Shown here one piece after another: positions 18,378-26,648 of a DNA stretch of 64,000 bases. The position numbers and the translations under genes are program-made. Within the stretch, counting starts at the first letter, position 1; each line of letters starts with the position of its first letter. Below the pieces are notes generated by a model. That model worked only from the letters and a program-made list of their open reading frames with translations, was not told where the DNA came from and did not search any database. The stretch is from NCBI GenBank assembly GCA_018223415.1, contig JAGTTQ010000001.1, forward strand, positions 2,639,865 through 2,703,864, in the 5' to 3' direction. Origin of the DNA: Eubacteriaceae bacterium Marseille-Q4139. Lineage in GTDB: Bacteria; Bacillota; Clostridia; Lachnospirales; Lachnospiraceae.

Positions 18378-18433
18378 AAAAAAAGAGGAACGCTTTGCCA
18401 TCCAATTTGATGACGCTGCGATCCCCTTTTTTA
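18378..18433. terminator. Bidirectional terminator between mcrC and adh
   Basis: AAAAAAAGAGGAACGC (18378-18393) is nearly complementary to GCGATCCCCTTTTTTA (18418-18433), giving A and T runs on both outer sides. It lies between two convergent genes. Confidence 0.6.
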
Positions 18434-18471
18434 TTGTATAAGGACTCCAGTTCTATGCAGATTTTCTTCTT

Positions 18472-19668
18472 TTAGAAATCCACTTCCTCATCATAGAAGC
18501 AGCATTTCAGAAGCTTCGCCATCACATCCGGCGTAATGGCTCTCGGGTTGGAACCGGTACAGGCGTCGCCTACGGCCAGTTCTGCCACCTGCGGCAGTTT
18601 CTCGAGGAATTCTTTTTCGTCAATGATGCCGCCTTCGTAGTCCTTGATGCAGGACGGGATGTCGAGGGCCTTGTTCATCTCATTCAGACGTGCGATTAAG
18701 GCGTTCGTCAGCTCCTCATCAGTATTGCCTTCCAGATGGATGAATTTTGCAATGGCAGCGTAGCGTTTCATGGCTTCCGGCTCTGCGGAGTTGTATTTGA
18801 TTACCTTCGGCAGGTACATGGCGTTGGCGCAGCCGTGTACGATATGGCCGCCGGAGTAGGCAGCGCCTGTCTTGTGGGCCATGGAATGTACGATTCCTAA
18901 CAGGGCGTTGGAGAAGGCCATGCCGGCAAGACACTGGGCATCATGCATCTTCGCGCGGGCATCCATGTCGCCGTTGTAGGACGGAACCAGGTACTCGTTG
19001 ATCATCTCGATGGCATGGAGAGCCAGCGGATCCGTGTACTCGCAGTGCATCGTGGATACATAGGCCTCGATGGCATGGGTCATGGCGTCCATACCCGTAT
19101 GGGCTGTCAGCTTCTTGGGCATGGTTTCTGCCAGAGCCGGGTCAACAATCGCCACATCCGGCGTGATGTTGAAGTCAGCCAGCGGATACTTTACGCCCTT
19201 GTTGTAGTCAGTGATAACGGAGAAGGCCGTCACTTCCGTAGCCGTACCGGAGGTAGAAGAAATCGCGCAGAATTTTGCCTTCGTACGCAGAGTCGGGAAG
19301 CTGAACGGTGTAATCAGGCTCTCAAAGGTTGTGTCCGGATACTCATAGAATACCCACATAGCCTTTGCGGCATCAATGGGGGAACCGCCTCCGATGGAGA
19401 CAATCCAGTCGGGGCCAAACTTTCTCATGGCCTCGGCGCCTTTCATAACCGTGTCGACAGACGGATCCGGCTCAACGCCTTCAAACAGTTCCACTTCCAT
19501 GCCGGCTTCCTTTAAGTAGCTCACCACTTTGTCAAGAAAACCGAAACGCTTCATGGAGCCGCCGCCTACGACGACCATGGCTTTTTTGCCAGGAAGCGTT
19601 TTCAGTGCCTCCAGAGCATCTTTTCCGTGATACAGGTCTCTCGGTAATGTGAATCTCATAACGTACAC
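18472..19668 (-). CDS. iron-containing alcohol dehydrogenase
   Basis: A 398-residue group III NAD(P)H-dependent alcohol dehydrogenase that would reduce aldehydes to alcohols in fermentation. The dinucleotide-binding part shows VVVGGGSMKRFGF and SIGGGSPIDAAKAMW. The Fe2+ site residues lie in MDAMTHAIEAYVS (Asp and His), VHSMAHKTG and GGHIVHGCANA (His pair). Length is normal for the family. The upstream region has a Rex-like operator, which would link expression to the NADH/NAD+ ratio. Substrate cannot be deduced; butanol and ethanol dehydrogenases share this sequence pattern. Confidence 0.92.
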   Translation of the reverse strand: MYVMRFTLPRDLYHGKDALEALKTLPGKKAMVVVGGGSMKRFGFLDKVVSYLKEAGMEVELFEGVEPDPSVDTVMKGAEAMRKFGPDWIVSIGGGSPIDAAKAMWVFYEYPDTTFESLITPFSFPTLRTKAKFCAISSTSGTATEVTAFSVITDYNKGVKYPLADFNITPDVAIVDPALAETMPKKLTAHTGMDAMTHAIEAYVSTMHCEYTDPLALHAIEMINEYLVPSYNGDMDARAKMHDAQCLAGMAFSNALLGIVHSMAHKTGAAYSGGHIVHGCANAMYLPKVIKYNSAEPEAMKRYAAIAKFIHLEGNTDEELTNALIARLNEMNKALDIPSCIKDYEGGIIDEKEFLEKLPQVAELAVGDACTGSNPRAITPDVMAKLLKCCFYDEEVDF

Positions 19669-19695
19669 CTCTCCTTTTATTATTTTTAAAAGTAT

Positions 19696-19713
19696 TCGTT
19701 ACTTTTTTAACAA
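19696..19713 (-). promoter_or_regulatory. Rex-like operator upstream of the alcohol dehydrogenase
   Basis: On the minus strand, TTGTTAA-AAAA-GTAACGA matches the Rex consensus TTGTTAA-N4-TTAACAA at 12 of 14 conserved positions. It lies 28-45 bases upstream of the adh start codon, where repressor binding would block initiation. Rex is the known NADH-responsive repressor of fermentative dehydrogenases in Gram-positive bacteria. Regulation here is inferred. Confidence 0.55.
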
Positions 19714-19883
19714 TTAGATCATAACACCGGAAAGGAGGAAAGTCAATAGTCCGGACAGCTTTTTTATGAAAGATTTATAGCTGCCAGGGACGTATCTGAC
19801 AGGCTGCAAAGATTCTGATTGCTTCCAGCCGCCGGAGCGAATATAATCATGGTTAGAAACAAGATTACCGGGGAGGAAGAGGC

Positions 19884-20456
19884 ATGGAGTGGCCGGATGG
19901 AAAGTGCAGATGCATTTGGGCAAATCCGAAGAATGAAACGTATATCAAATATCATGATGAAGAATGGGGAGTCCCGGTTCATGACGATAAGCGGCTGTTT
20001 GAAATGCTGATTTTGGAGTCGTTCCAAGCGGGGCTTTCCTGGGAATGTGTATTAAATAAGAGAGAGGCCTTCCGGCGCGCCTTTGACGGGTTCGACCTGG
20101 ATGCTGTCTGCGGCTATGGAGAAGAAAAAATGCTTTCCCTTCAGGCGGATCCGGAAATCATCAGAAACCGGCGGAAAATCCGGGCGGCCGTGGACAATGC
20201 CGTTATTTTCCGGGAAATTCAGAAGGAGTGGGGAAGTTTTTCCGATTATTTATGGAGCTTTACAGACGGGAAGGTGGTTCATGAAACGGGGCTTGCCAAT
20301 TCGCCGCTTTCGGACAGGATTTCAAGAGATTTGAAAAAGCGGGGCATGAAGTTTGTCGGGACGACGATTATTTATGCATATCTCCAGGCCGTAGGTGTGA
20401 TTGAATCCCACGAGGAGGGCTGCTTTCTCGCAGCGCCTCCCCGCAGGGGATGTTAG
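19884..20456 (+). CDS. tag: DNA-3-methyladenine glycosylase I
   Basis: This 190-residue base-excision repair enzyme removes 3-methyladenine from alkylated DNA. The family pattern is clear: CRCIWANPKNETYIKYHDEE at the N-terminus, ESFQAGLSWECVLNKREAF with the substrate-pocket residues, and VGTTIIYAYLQAVGV. The zinc site of Tag proteins (Cys and His near the N-terminus, His-x3-Cys near the end) is represented by Cys/His at residues about 8-24 and by ESHEEGC. A good RBS (GGGGAGG) precedes the ATG. The last four bases overlap the end of the convergent MATE gene. Confidence 0.93.
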   Translation: MEWPDGKCRCIWANPKNETYIKYHDEEWGVPVHDDKRLFEMLILESFQAGLSWECVLNKREAFRRAFDGFDLDAVCGYGEEKMLSLQADPEIIRNRRKIRAAVDNAVIFREIQKEWGSFSDYLWSFTDGKVVHETGLANSPLSDRISRDLKKRGMKFVGTTIIYAYLQAVGVIESHEEGCFLAAPPRRGC

Positions 20457-21808
20457 TCTTCTTTTTTCGCCCCTTTGCTCTGCATCCAGTCGGCTTTCAG
20501 ATAATAGATAAAGAGGGCGATGGCACTTAAGCCCCAGGTCAGCGGATAGACGAGGCAGAGCATCCAGACGCTGTGGGTCAGCGGGATGGTAATGGATAAA
20601 AATGCGACACGGATGACGCACCAGGTGGCGATCATGATGACCATGGATACCATGGTTTTTCCGGCTCCCCGCAGGATAGCTGCAAAGGAGTGGGAGGACG
20701 CCAGAAGGAAGAAAAACGGCGCGGCCGTCCTGGATTTCAGGATTCCGAATTCCACCACCTCCGGCGTGGAGTCGAAGGCTGCAATGAGCTGCGGTGCAAA
20801 TATGAAAACGAAAACGCCGATGAGCTCTGACAGGAGGACGGAGGCCAGAATGCCGAAATACGTGCCCTTTCTCGTGCGGTCATACTGGCGGGCGCCCAGG
20901 TTCTGACTGATAAAGGTGGTGAGCGCCATGGTAAAGCTGGTGATCGGGAGGAAGCCAAAGCCTTCGATTTTGGAAAATGCGCCGAAGCCGGCCATGGCCA
21001 TCTCCCCGAAGGTATTCACGTAGGACTGGACGATGACGTTGGCAAAGGCGATAATGGAGTTCTGGATTCCCGACGGCAGGCCGATATGCAGGATCTGCCC
21101 GACGATGGCCCGGTTAAAGCGGACTTCCCTTATGCGGATACGGAAGCTTTCCTTTGTCGTCATGAGCTGGAACAGGCATAAAAGGGCGCTGGCAAACTGG
21201 GAAATGATTGTAGCCAGGGCAGCCCCGCCGACGCCGGTGTGGAAATACCGGATGAAGACGATGTCTAAAACCAGATTGACGATGGAAGAAAAAATCAGGT
21301 AGTAGAGGGGATGCCTGCTGTCGCCGACGGCCTGGAGAATCCCCACGAACACGTTGTACATGACAAAGCCGATGGAACCGGCAAAGTAAACCTGAAGATA
21401 TGCCACGGACTCCTTCATGACATTTGGCGGCGTGCTCATCCAGATGAGAATCTGAGGCGAGAGAGCCGTCCCCACCACGGTCAGGAAAATGCCGGCAGCC
21501 AGTCCGAAAGCCACGGCCGTGTGGACGGCAAGCCGCATGCTTTCCGTATTCCGGGCGCCGAACTGGCGTGAAATGATGACACCGGCGCCGGAGGCGAGGC
21601 CGCTGAACAGGCCGATCAGCATGAAAATCAGGCTGCTGGAGGAGCTGACTGCCGCCAGGGCGCTGCTCCCGAGAAAGTTGCCGACAATCAGGGAGTCGAC
21701 GGTGTTGTACATTTGCTGGAACAGATTCCCGAAAAAAAGCGGGAGGGCAAAGTAAGTGATCCGTTTCCAGATCGGGCCCTCCGTCATCGGGATGAGACGT
21801 TTTGCCAT
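20453..21808 (-). CDS. MATE-family multidrug/Na+ antiporter
   Basis: A 451-residue membrane protein with about 12 membrane segments in two homologous halves. Features typical of MATE exporters include ALPLFFGNLFQQMYNTVDSL at the start, FLGSSALAAVSSSSS and GLPSGIQNSIIAFANVIVQS at the start of the second half. A short charged tail (KGAKKED) ends it. It would export cationic drugs or metabolites using a Na+ or H+ gradient; the substrate is unknown. It is transcribed alone, towards tag. Confidence 0.92.
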   Translation of the reverse strand: MAKRLIPMTEGPIWKRITYFALPLFFGNLFQQMYNTVDSLIVGNFLGSSALAAVSSSSSLIFMLIGLFSGLASGAGVIISRQFGARNTESMRLAVHTAVAFGLAAGIFLTVVGTALSPQILIWMSTPPNVMKESVAYLQVYFAGSIGFVMYNVFVGILQAVGDSRHPLYYLIFSSIVNLVLDIVFIRYFHTGVGGAALATIISQFASALLCLFQLMTTKESFRIRIREVRFNRAIVGQILHIGLPSGIQNSIIAFANVIVQSYVNTFGEMAMAGFGAFSKIEGFGFLPITSFTMALTTFISQNLGARQYDRTRKGTYFGILASVLLSELIGVFVFIFAPQLIAAFDSTPEVVEFGILKSRTAAPFFFLLASSHSFAAILRGAGKTMVSMVIMIATWCVIRVAFLSITIPLTHSVWMLCLVYPLTWGLSAIALFIYYLKADWMQSKGAKKED

Positions 21809-21904
21809 ATGTATCCCCCTTATGACATCTCAGTATGATAGAAAAAGTGTCGAAATATTATAAAAATTATAGCGCGTTTTCCAGAAAATGACAAGGAGTT
21901 TTGT

Positions 21905-22732
21905 ATGCCGAAGATTATAGCAGTAACAGATTTTGATGCGCCGGAGCTTGACATTTATGCAAGGCTCACGGAAGGACAGCTCTTAAACCGCCACGAGCCG
22001 GAAAAGGGGATTTTCATTGCCGAGAGCCCCAAGGTCATCGAGCGGGCCCTGGATGCCGGCTGTGAGCCGATTTCGTTTTTGATGGAGACAAAGCATGTGG
22101 ACGGACAGGGACGGGAAATTTTAGAACGGTGCAGCCATGTCCCCGTCTATGCGGCGGAGTTCGATGTGCTCACGAAGCTTACGGGCTTTAAGCTGACGCG
22201 GGGCATGCTCTGCGCCATGCACCGTCCGCCGCTTCCGCCGGTAACGGAGATCTGCCGCAAGGCCAGGCGGATCGCCGTGCTGGAGCATGTGGTGAACCCG
22301 ACGAACGTGGGGGCGATTTTCCGGTCAGCTGCGGCCTTAAATATGGATGCGGTGCTTCTGACTCCGGAATGCAGCGATCCGCTGTACCGGCGCTCTATCC
22401 GGGTCAGCATGGGGACGGTGTTCCAGATCCCGTGGACGTTTTTTCCGGAGAGCGCCTGGCCGGAGAAAGGGCTTTCCTGCCTGAGGGAAATGGGCTTCCG
22501 GACGGCCGCCATGGCTTTGAGCGATAATTCCGTCCGGATCGACGATCCCCGCGTCGTTTCCGAGGAAAAGCTGGCCATCATTTTGGGAACCGAGGGCGAC
22601 GGGCTTTCCGACGTGACCATTGACGGCTGCGACTACACCGTGCGGATTCCCATGGGGCATGGGGTGGATTCTCTTAATGTGGCCGCGGCGGGGGCTGTGG
22701 CGTTTTGGGTGTTGGGGGGGGGGGAGAGATGA
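21905..22732 (+). CDS. TrmH/SpoU-family RNA 2'-O-ribose methyltransferase
   Basis: This 275-residue SPOUT methyltransferase has the three family motifs: VVNPTNVGAIFRSAAALNMD (motif 1), ILGTEGDGLSD (motif 2) and IPMGHGVDSLNVAAAGAVAF (motif 3), forming the knotted SAM site. The N-terminal part (residues 1-100) resembles the substrate-binding domain of TsnR/TrmH-like enzymes. The target could be rRNA or tRNA. An 11-G run encodes part of the last residues (WVLGGGER), so a slip there would change only the C-terminal few residues. Confidence 0.9.
   Translation: MPKIIAVTDFDAPELDIYARLTEGQLLNRHEPEKGIFIAESPKVIERALDAGCEPISFLMETKHVDGQGREILERCSHVPVYAAEFDVLTKLTGFKLTRGMLCAMHRPPLPPVTEICRKARRIAVLEHVVNPTNVGAIFRSAAALNMDAVLLTPECSDPLYRRSIRVSMGTVFQIPWTFFPESAWPEKGLSCLREMGFRTAAMALSDNSVRIDDPRVVSEEKLAIILGTEGDGLSDVTIDGCDYTVRIPMGHGVDSLNVAAAGAVAFWVLGGGER
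22714..22724 (+). repeat. G11 homopolymer at the 3' end of the methyltransferase gene
   Basis: Eleven consecutive G lie inside the last codons, eight bases before the end of the stop codon. Such tracts are prone to slippage in replication and to sequencing error, so the exact C-terminus is uncertain. Confidence 0.9.
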
Positions 22733-22766
22733 AAAAGGCAGGGCCGGATATGGAAGGAAGAGCTTA

Positions 22767-22796
22767 TTGCAGGCAGCCACACCAGAATGTTATAAT
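22767..22796 (+). promoter_or_regulatory. Promoter of the diguanylate cyclase gene
   Basis: TTGCAG (22767-22772) and a perfect TATAAT (22791-22796) are separated by 18 bases. Transcription would begin near 22803, about 80 bases before the start codon. Confidence 0.6.
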
Positions 22797-22881
22797 GGAT
22801 GTACAGAATATGAATTTAAGTTAATTCCGGTTCATTTGAACGAAAACCAACGCCAATAGAAAGACTTGCGGAGAAAAACTT

Positions 22882-24039
22882 ATGCTTATTATTCGGCTTC
22901 TCATTGTACTTGAAATGCTATGTGTCAATATCGCTTCTGTTGAGAGGTTCTGCCGGAGAAAATACAGAAGAAGCGTGAATTTTTTGGTACTGGCGGCCTT
23001 CAGCCTGCTGTTCTTTGGCAGCATTTTGCTTTTGTTTCCCCAATATGGCAATGGAAAACTGATGATTCTGGGACTCCTGTATCTGATTCCTCTTTCGCTT
23101 TTATATGAGAACAGCATTTTCCGGATGTTCATCATCATGTGCATGAACTGGGCCTATTCGCTGTTTGCATTTGTGTCTGCATACCAGATCAGCAGACTGC
23201 TTGGAGAAGAAAATTTATATGTGAATATGCTGCTGATCCAGACGGGAATTTATGCAGTGACTCTTTATCCATTATTCAAATGGGCAATACCAAAATTTAT
23301 CTTCATTTTGGAAAATTTGGGAAACTACAACAGAGAATGCGTGCGGTATTTTAATCTGAACTGTATTTTGCAGTCGGCTACCATCGTTATTTTAAATGTT
23401 GTATTTTTGGCGGAAGCGGGAAGCCCGGCAAAAATTCTTGCAATCTGTTTCTTTTTCGGAACTACGATTCTTTCGTATGTCATGATCTATCATATTGTGT
23501 CAGACTCTGTCCGGATCCGGAAATTAGAACAGGTTTCTCTGCGGGATGATCTCACAGGACTGGCAAACCGCGTTTGCCTGTTTGAGGATTTGCAGGAGCT
23601 GAGGCGCGGAAAAGCAGTTTTTTCCATTCTTTTTATGGATCTTGACCGGTTTAAAGAAGTCAACGATACCTATGGGCATGTTGTGGGAGATCAGTATCTG
23701 CGGCATTTTGCAGATATCTGCGGGGACGTTTTTCGGGGCAGCGGAAAGGCATATCGGTTTGGGGGAGACGAATTTGTTGTGCTTTGCCCGGGAGATATCC
23801 CAGAGGACAAGATCGAGGAGCTTCAGGCATGCCGAAGCTGGGAACAGGGAGCGCCGTGTCCCTTTAATCAGGTCAGCATAGGGGCCATCGCGTGCCGTCC
23901 GCCTTTTGAGGACGCAGACTTTTTAATGCATGAGGTGGATCAGAAAATGTATGAAATGAAGCTGAAATCAAGGGAAGCATTACTGGGCGTCACCGGCTCC
24001 GGAAGGACATTTGCAAATGAAAAAGGGAGTGCTATTTAG
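22882..24039 (+). CDS. membrane-bound diguanylate cyclase (GGDEF)
   Basis: This 385-residue protein makes the second messenger cyclic di-GMP from GTP. The first 205 residues form about six membrane segments (starting LLIVLEMLCVNIASV), a probable sensor of unknown ligand. The GGDEF domain follows (about 215-370): RDDLTGLANR, FMDLDRFKEVNDTYGH and YRFGGDEFVVL. The active site is intact. In the usual inhibitory I-site (RxxD upstream of GGDEF) the sequence is RGSG, so the Asp is missing and product inhibition is probably lost. No EAL or HD-GYP partner lies nearby. Confidence 0.92.
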   Translation: MLIIRLLIVLEMLCVNIASVERFCRRKYRRSVNFLVLAAFSLLFFGSILLLFPQYGNGKLMILGLLYLIPLSLLYENSIFRMFIIMCMNWAYSLFAFVSAYQISRLLGEENLYVNMLLIQTGIYAVTLYPLFKWAIPKFIFILENLGNYNRECVRYFNLNCILQSATIVILNVVFLAEAGSPAKILAICFFFGTTILSYVMIYHIVSDSVRIRKLEQVSLRDDLTGLANRVCLFEDLQELRRGKAVFSILFMDLDRFKEVNDTYGHVVGDQYLRHFADICGDVFRGSGKAYRFGGDEFVVLCPGDIPEDKIEELQACRSWEQGAPCPFNQVSIGAIACRPPFEDADFLMHEVDQKMYEMKLKSREALLGVTGSGRTFANEKGSAI

Positions 24040-24170
24040 GATGAGCTCGTTCTGTTTATCTGAAATCTTGCGGCCAAATGGGCTGGGAGGACAGAATAGA
24101 ACCGGGGGATTGGGCAGCACAAGTGCCTCTATTCGTGAAAAGAAAATTTTAATAGGTGGAAGGATATATA

Positions 24171-24301
24171 ATGTTAGTTATTGTTCCACTTTGCTGTGTG
24201 AATGTATGGCTATTGATAGTTTTTGCGTAAGAAAAAACAGTGATTGGAGAAAAGCCAGAGAATACAGAGAGTTAATGATGTTCAATAAATACATTTTATA
24301 A
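24171..24301 (+). pseudogene. Possible frameshifted small single-pass membrane protein
   Basis: An ATG with AGGTGGAAGG upstream opens a 19-codon frame encoding a hydrophobic peptide (MLVIVPLCC to LLIVFA) and then stops. Adding one T to the T5 run just before the stop would join it to a charged tail (RKNSDWRKAREYRELMMFNK) ending at 24301, 12 bases before the next gene. This would give a 43-residue membrane protein. Either this is a decayed small gene, a sequencing error, or chance. A longer open frame (24011-24301) covering the tail has no convincing start. Confidence 0.25.
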
Positions 24302-24312
24302 GGAGGTAAGGT

Positions 24313-24939
24313 ATGAATGCCAGAAGCAAAATGCGAAGAATGCAAGGAAGGAAAGTTTTTATCTTTTTTATTCAAACAGTTGTTCCTTTTTTATTACCAT
24401 TTCTATTTGAAGTACCGCCCGAGTATATTTCTAAAAGTGTACAAGTTATAGCAGTTGTATTTTTTGCGGCAATTGATTTGTTTTTCATTTATTTATTAAA
24501 TGAAAAACAAAAGCAGGATCAAATGGTAGAATTTAGAAATAAAATTGCGAGAGATGCGTATTCAAATGTTTACGAATTGAATGAGAGAAAACGAAATTAC
24601 ATAGTTAATTGTTCATATAGGCAAGATTTTTCTTTACCAGAAAAAGTAATACCATATAATATCCATGAGTATATTGTAGAGATATGTAATTCATTTAAAA
24701 ATGTTATTTCTCAAATAACAGAGATTAACAAAGAATATATTTCAGTATCGTTTATTTATAGGTATAAATATAGAAAGGAAAAAGAACCGTGGAGATGGAT
24801 TGTGGGCAAAGAACAAACAATGCAAACGCCATTGGATGAGTTTGTTAATACGGAAGAAACAGTATATTATACTTTGATTAATGAAAAAGATACGGTTGTA
24901 TTTTATAATGATAAAGGCTATGTCACAACAAACAGTTGA
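24313..24939 (+). pseudogene. N-terminal part of an interrupted two-helix membrane protein
   Basis: As it stands this frame encodes 208 residues, but only the first 201 (to 24915) are native; the last few (GYVTTNS) come from the inverted repeat of the inserted element. It has two membrane segments (about residues 15-34 and 44-63), a charged helical linker (NEKQKQDQMVEFRNKIARDA) and the start of a soluble domain, possibly GAF-like. A good RBS (GGAGG) lies six bases before the ATG. The remainder of the gene lies at 26649-26969. Base composition is much more A+T-rich than the flanking genes, suggesting transfer. Function unknown. Confidence 0.75.
24908..24915. repeat. 8-bp target site duplication, left copy (ATGATAAA)
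   Basis: ATGATAAA immediately precedes the left inverted repeat and recurs at 26641-26648 directly after the right one. Eight bases is the expected duplication length for the IS1595 family. Confidence 0.9.
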
Positions 24940-24940
24940 T
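24916..24940. repeat. Left terminal inverted repeat of the MTnSag1-like element
   Basis: GGCTATGTCACAACAAAC begins the element and matches the reverse complement of the right end with only a few differences over about 25 bases. It also supplies the false C-terminus of the interrupted upstream gene. Confidence 0.88.
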
Positions 24941-24996
24941 AAATAGCCATTTTTATAGGGGAGTATCAGAACTCCCCTATAAACTGTTATTTGCAG

Positions 24997-25491
24997 TTAT
25001 CTATACTCATTTGGAATTTCGATATGAAGTGTCTCACACAATAACTTCACATCATGTGCATCATTTTCATCAAACTCGTATCCCAGATGGAACATTACTT
25101 GACTATATGGTTCAATACAGGAAACCTCTATTTCCTCAATTCTTCCTTTACCCGAAAAAGTTTCTACCGGAAAACAATCCCCATCATAAAGAATTTCACC
25201 TTCGTCCGTATATTCAAAACAATGCAAATCAATAATTCTGTTTTTCAAATCTTCCCATACAGTATGGTTCAATGTTGTATATTCCATCTTAATCTCATAA
25301 AAGCCATTAGCTTTCATTATTTCTATAAAGTTCTGATAATCGTTCTTTTCTACAAAAATGTCAATATCATTATGGGCTCTTGACTGATATCCAAGAAGAG
25401 CATCTACACCCCAGCCACCATCAAGAAAGACTTTAATCTCCGCATCTATTGCAAATTGAAGAATCTGTTTTACATCTGTTATATTGACCAT
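24997..25491 (-). CDS. lnu(C): lincosamide nucleotidyltransferase, Lnu(C)-like
   Basis: This 164-residue enzyme would inactivate lincomycin by attaching a nucleotide. The nucleotidyltransferase signature is present: FLDGGWGVDALLG followed by HNDIDIFVEK, whose Asp pair binds metal. The C-terminal part (VMFHLGYEFDENDAHDVKLL) is typical of the Lnu(A)/Lnu(C) group. I start it at ATG 25491 (MVNITDVKQ) because GGAG lies nine bases upstream; the longer frame to 25560 overlaps the transposase gene. The length and its place behind an IS1595-type transposase match lnu(C) in MTnSag1. Resistance is predicted, not shown. Confidence 0.85.
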   Translation of the reverse strand: MVNITDVKQILQFAIDAEIKVFLDGGWGVDALLGYQSRAHNDIDIFVEKNDYQNFIEIMKANGFYEIKMEYTTLNHTVWEDLKNRIIDLHCFEYTDEGEILYDGDCFPVETFSGKGRIEEIEVSCIEPYSQVMFHLGYEFDENDAHDVKLLCETLHIEIPNEYR

Positions 25492-25514
25492 CTTATCATC
25501 TCCACAAATTCTAA

Positions 25515-26558
25515 TTAGGCGACCAGAGGAACTGCTGGTCTGTTTGATAAATCTCTGCATTTAGCAGTTTTCAATGTTGCCAAAACGAAAGTTAAGAAGA
25601 TGTTCCTTTTCTCCATGTCGCTTTCTTTGGCGTAATTTACAAGGTTATTCCACACAAGATAGTTGTTCAGATACTTGGTAGAAACACCGTTAAAGCCACG
25701 CATAAACCTCTTTAGCTGGCTATGGTAGCTATTGATATGTTGGATATTATAAATGCCTTTCTTGGCTTTGCCAGTCTTTAACTGCACAAGGTCAATGCTA
25801 TTGGCATTTGTAAATCTCACATAGGAGTTCATCTTGTCCGTAACAAGAGTGGAATTGGTCTTAATCCTACCATCATAAATATGATGTAAATCTCTTGTAG
25901 AAACTCTACCAGTATTCGTAATCTTGGAGATAGACAAGCCATTCCTATTAACCGCACAAGGAACACATACCTTTTCTTGGGACAAGCCTCTGATATGTGT
26001 AGAATGACCACGCTTATGAGCCTTGCGTGGCATAGCAAATGTCTTACTCTTGCTATGATTGCCCTTGTACGAGATGGCGAAAAAAGTTTCGTCAGCCTCA
26101 ATAATGCCGTCAAGGGTAACATCGTCTGCCATATTCTGAAGTGCATCCAAAATCTTGTGTCTCCAAAGGAATGCGGTGTTTCTGTGAATCCCACAAGCAA
26201 CAGCAGTCTTACGAATGGATAAGCCATTCATCATACAATCAATGTACTGCTCCCACACGGACAAGTCTTTTCTTGTACCAGACACAATGGAGTTCGTAGC
26301 AATCACGAAGGACTTGCCACAATCCTTACATACATATCGCTGTGTGCCATCTTTACGATGACCATTGCGAACCACATGGATACAGCCACAAAGAGGGCAT
26401 ACACGACCATTTGCAAAGCGTTCCTTTGCTACGAAATCTTCAATATTCAAAGACTTTACAAAGGCAGGACTTAAAAGCATTGTTTTAAGGCTTTCCTGCT
26501 CTGCGACAGTCAACTTACCGATAATATCTAATGCGTCTTTGATAGTAGGCATATCCAA
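25515..26558 (-). CDS. IS1595-family transposase (ISSag10-like)
   Basis: A 347-residue transposase of the ISXO2-like DDE type. The N-terminus has a zinc ribbon (CPLCGCIHVVRNGHRKDG, then YVCKDCGKSF), followed by a helix-turn-helix (GLSIRKTAVACGIHRNTAFL) and the DDE domain, with IIEADETFF, LVTDKMNSY and the late NSYHSQLKRFMRGFNGVSTK segment. All key residues seem present, so it may be active. It is transcribed leftwards and followed after 23 bases by the resistance gene, which may share its promoter. Confidence 0.92.
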   Translation of the reverse strand: MDMPTIKDALDIIGKLTVAEQESLKTMLLSPAFVKSLNIEDFVAKERFANGRVCPLCGCIHVVRNGHRKDGTQRYVCKDCGKSFVIATNSIVSGTRKDLSVWEQYIDCMMNGLSIRKTAVACGIHRNTAFLWRHKILDALQNMADDVTLDGIIEADETFFAISYKGNHSKSKTFAMPRKAHKRGHSTHIRGLSQEKVCVPCAVNRNGLSISKITNTGRVSTRDLHHIYDGRIKTNSTLVTDKMNSYVRFTNANSIDLVQLKTGKAKKGIYNIQHINSYHSQLKRFMRGFNGVSTKYLNNYLVWNNLVNYAKESDMEKRNIFLTFVLATLKTAKCRDLSNRPAVPLVA

Positions 26559-26615
26559 TTACCTCCTTCGGTGGTACTGTTTCTTACTATTATTATACGC
26601 TATTTCTCGTCAAAA

Positions 26616-26640
26616 ATCAACCATTTGTTGTGACAGAGCC
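26616..26640. repeat. Right terminal inverted repeat of the MTnSag1-like element
   Basis: Read from outside in on the minus strand it begins GGCTCTGTCACAACAAATGG. It pairs with the left end through a perfect 11-base core (TTTGTTGTGAC against GTCACAACAAA) plus flanking matches. Confidence 0.88.
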
Positions 26641-26648
26641 ATGATAAA
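26641..26648. repeat. 8-bp target site duplication, right copy (ATGATAAA)
   Basis: Exact copy of 24908-24915, directly outside the right inverted repeat. Removing the element and one copy restores an uninterrupted reading frame. Confidence 0.9.

Larger units (their letters stand above)
24916..26640 (-). mobile_element. MTnSag1-like IS1595-family mobilizable transposon carrying a lincosamide resistance gene
   Basis: The 1,725-bp element is bounded by about 25-bp imperfect inverted repeats and flanked by an 8-bp direct repeat. It contains only a leftward IS1595-type transposase gene and, directly after it, a lincosamide nucleotidyltransferase gene. Known literature describes MTnSag1 of Streptococcus agalactiae as an element of about 1.72 kb with the same two genes, mobilized by Tn916-type elements. 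Identity to it is inferred from architecture, length and gene families. The element has split a membrane-protein gene. Confidence 0.88.

Noticed and set aside
24011..24301. 96-codon frame starting inside the diguanylate cyclase gene
   Set aside because: No RBS at a plausible start, low-complexity N-terminal part; only the last third might belong to a small decayed gene.
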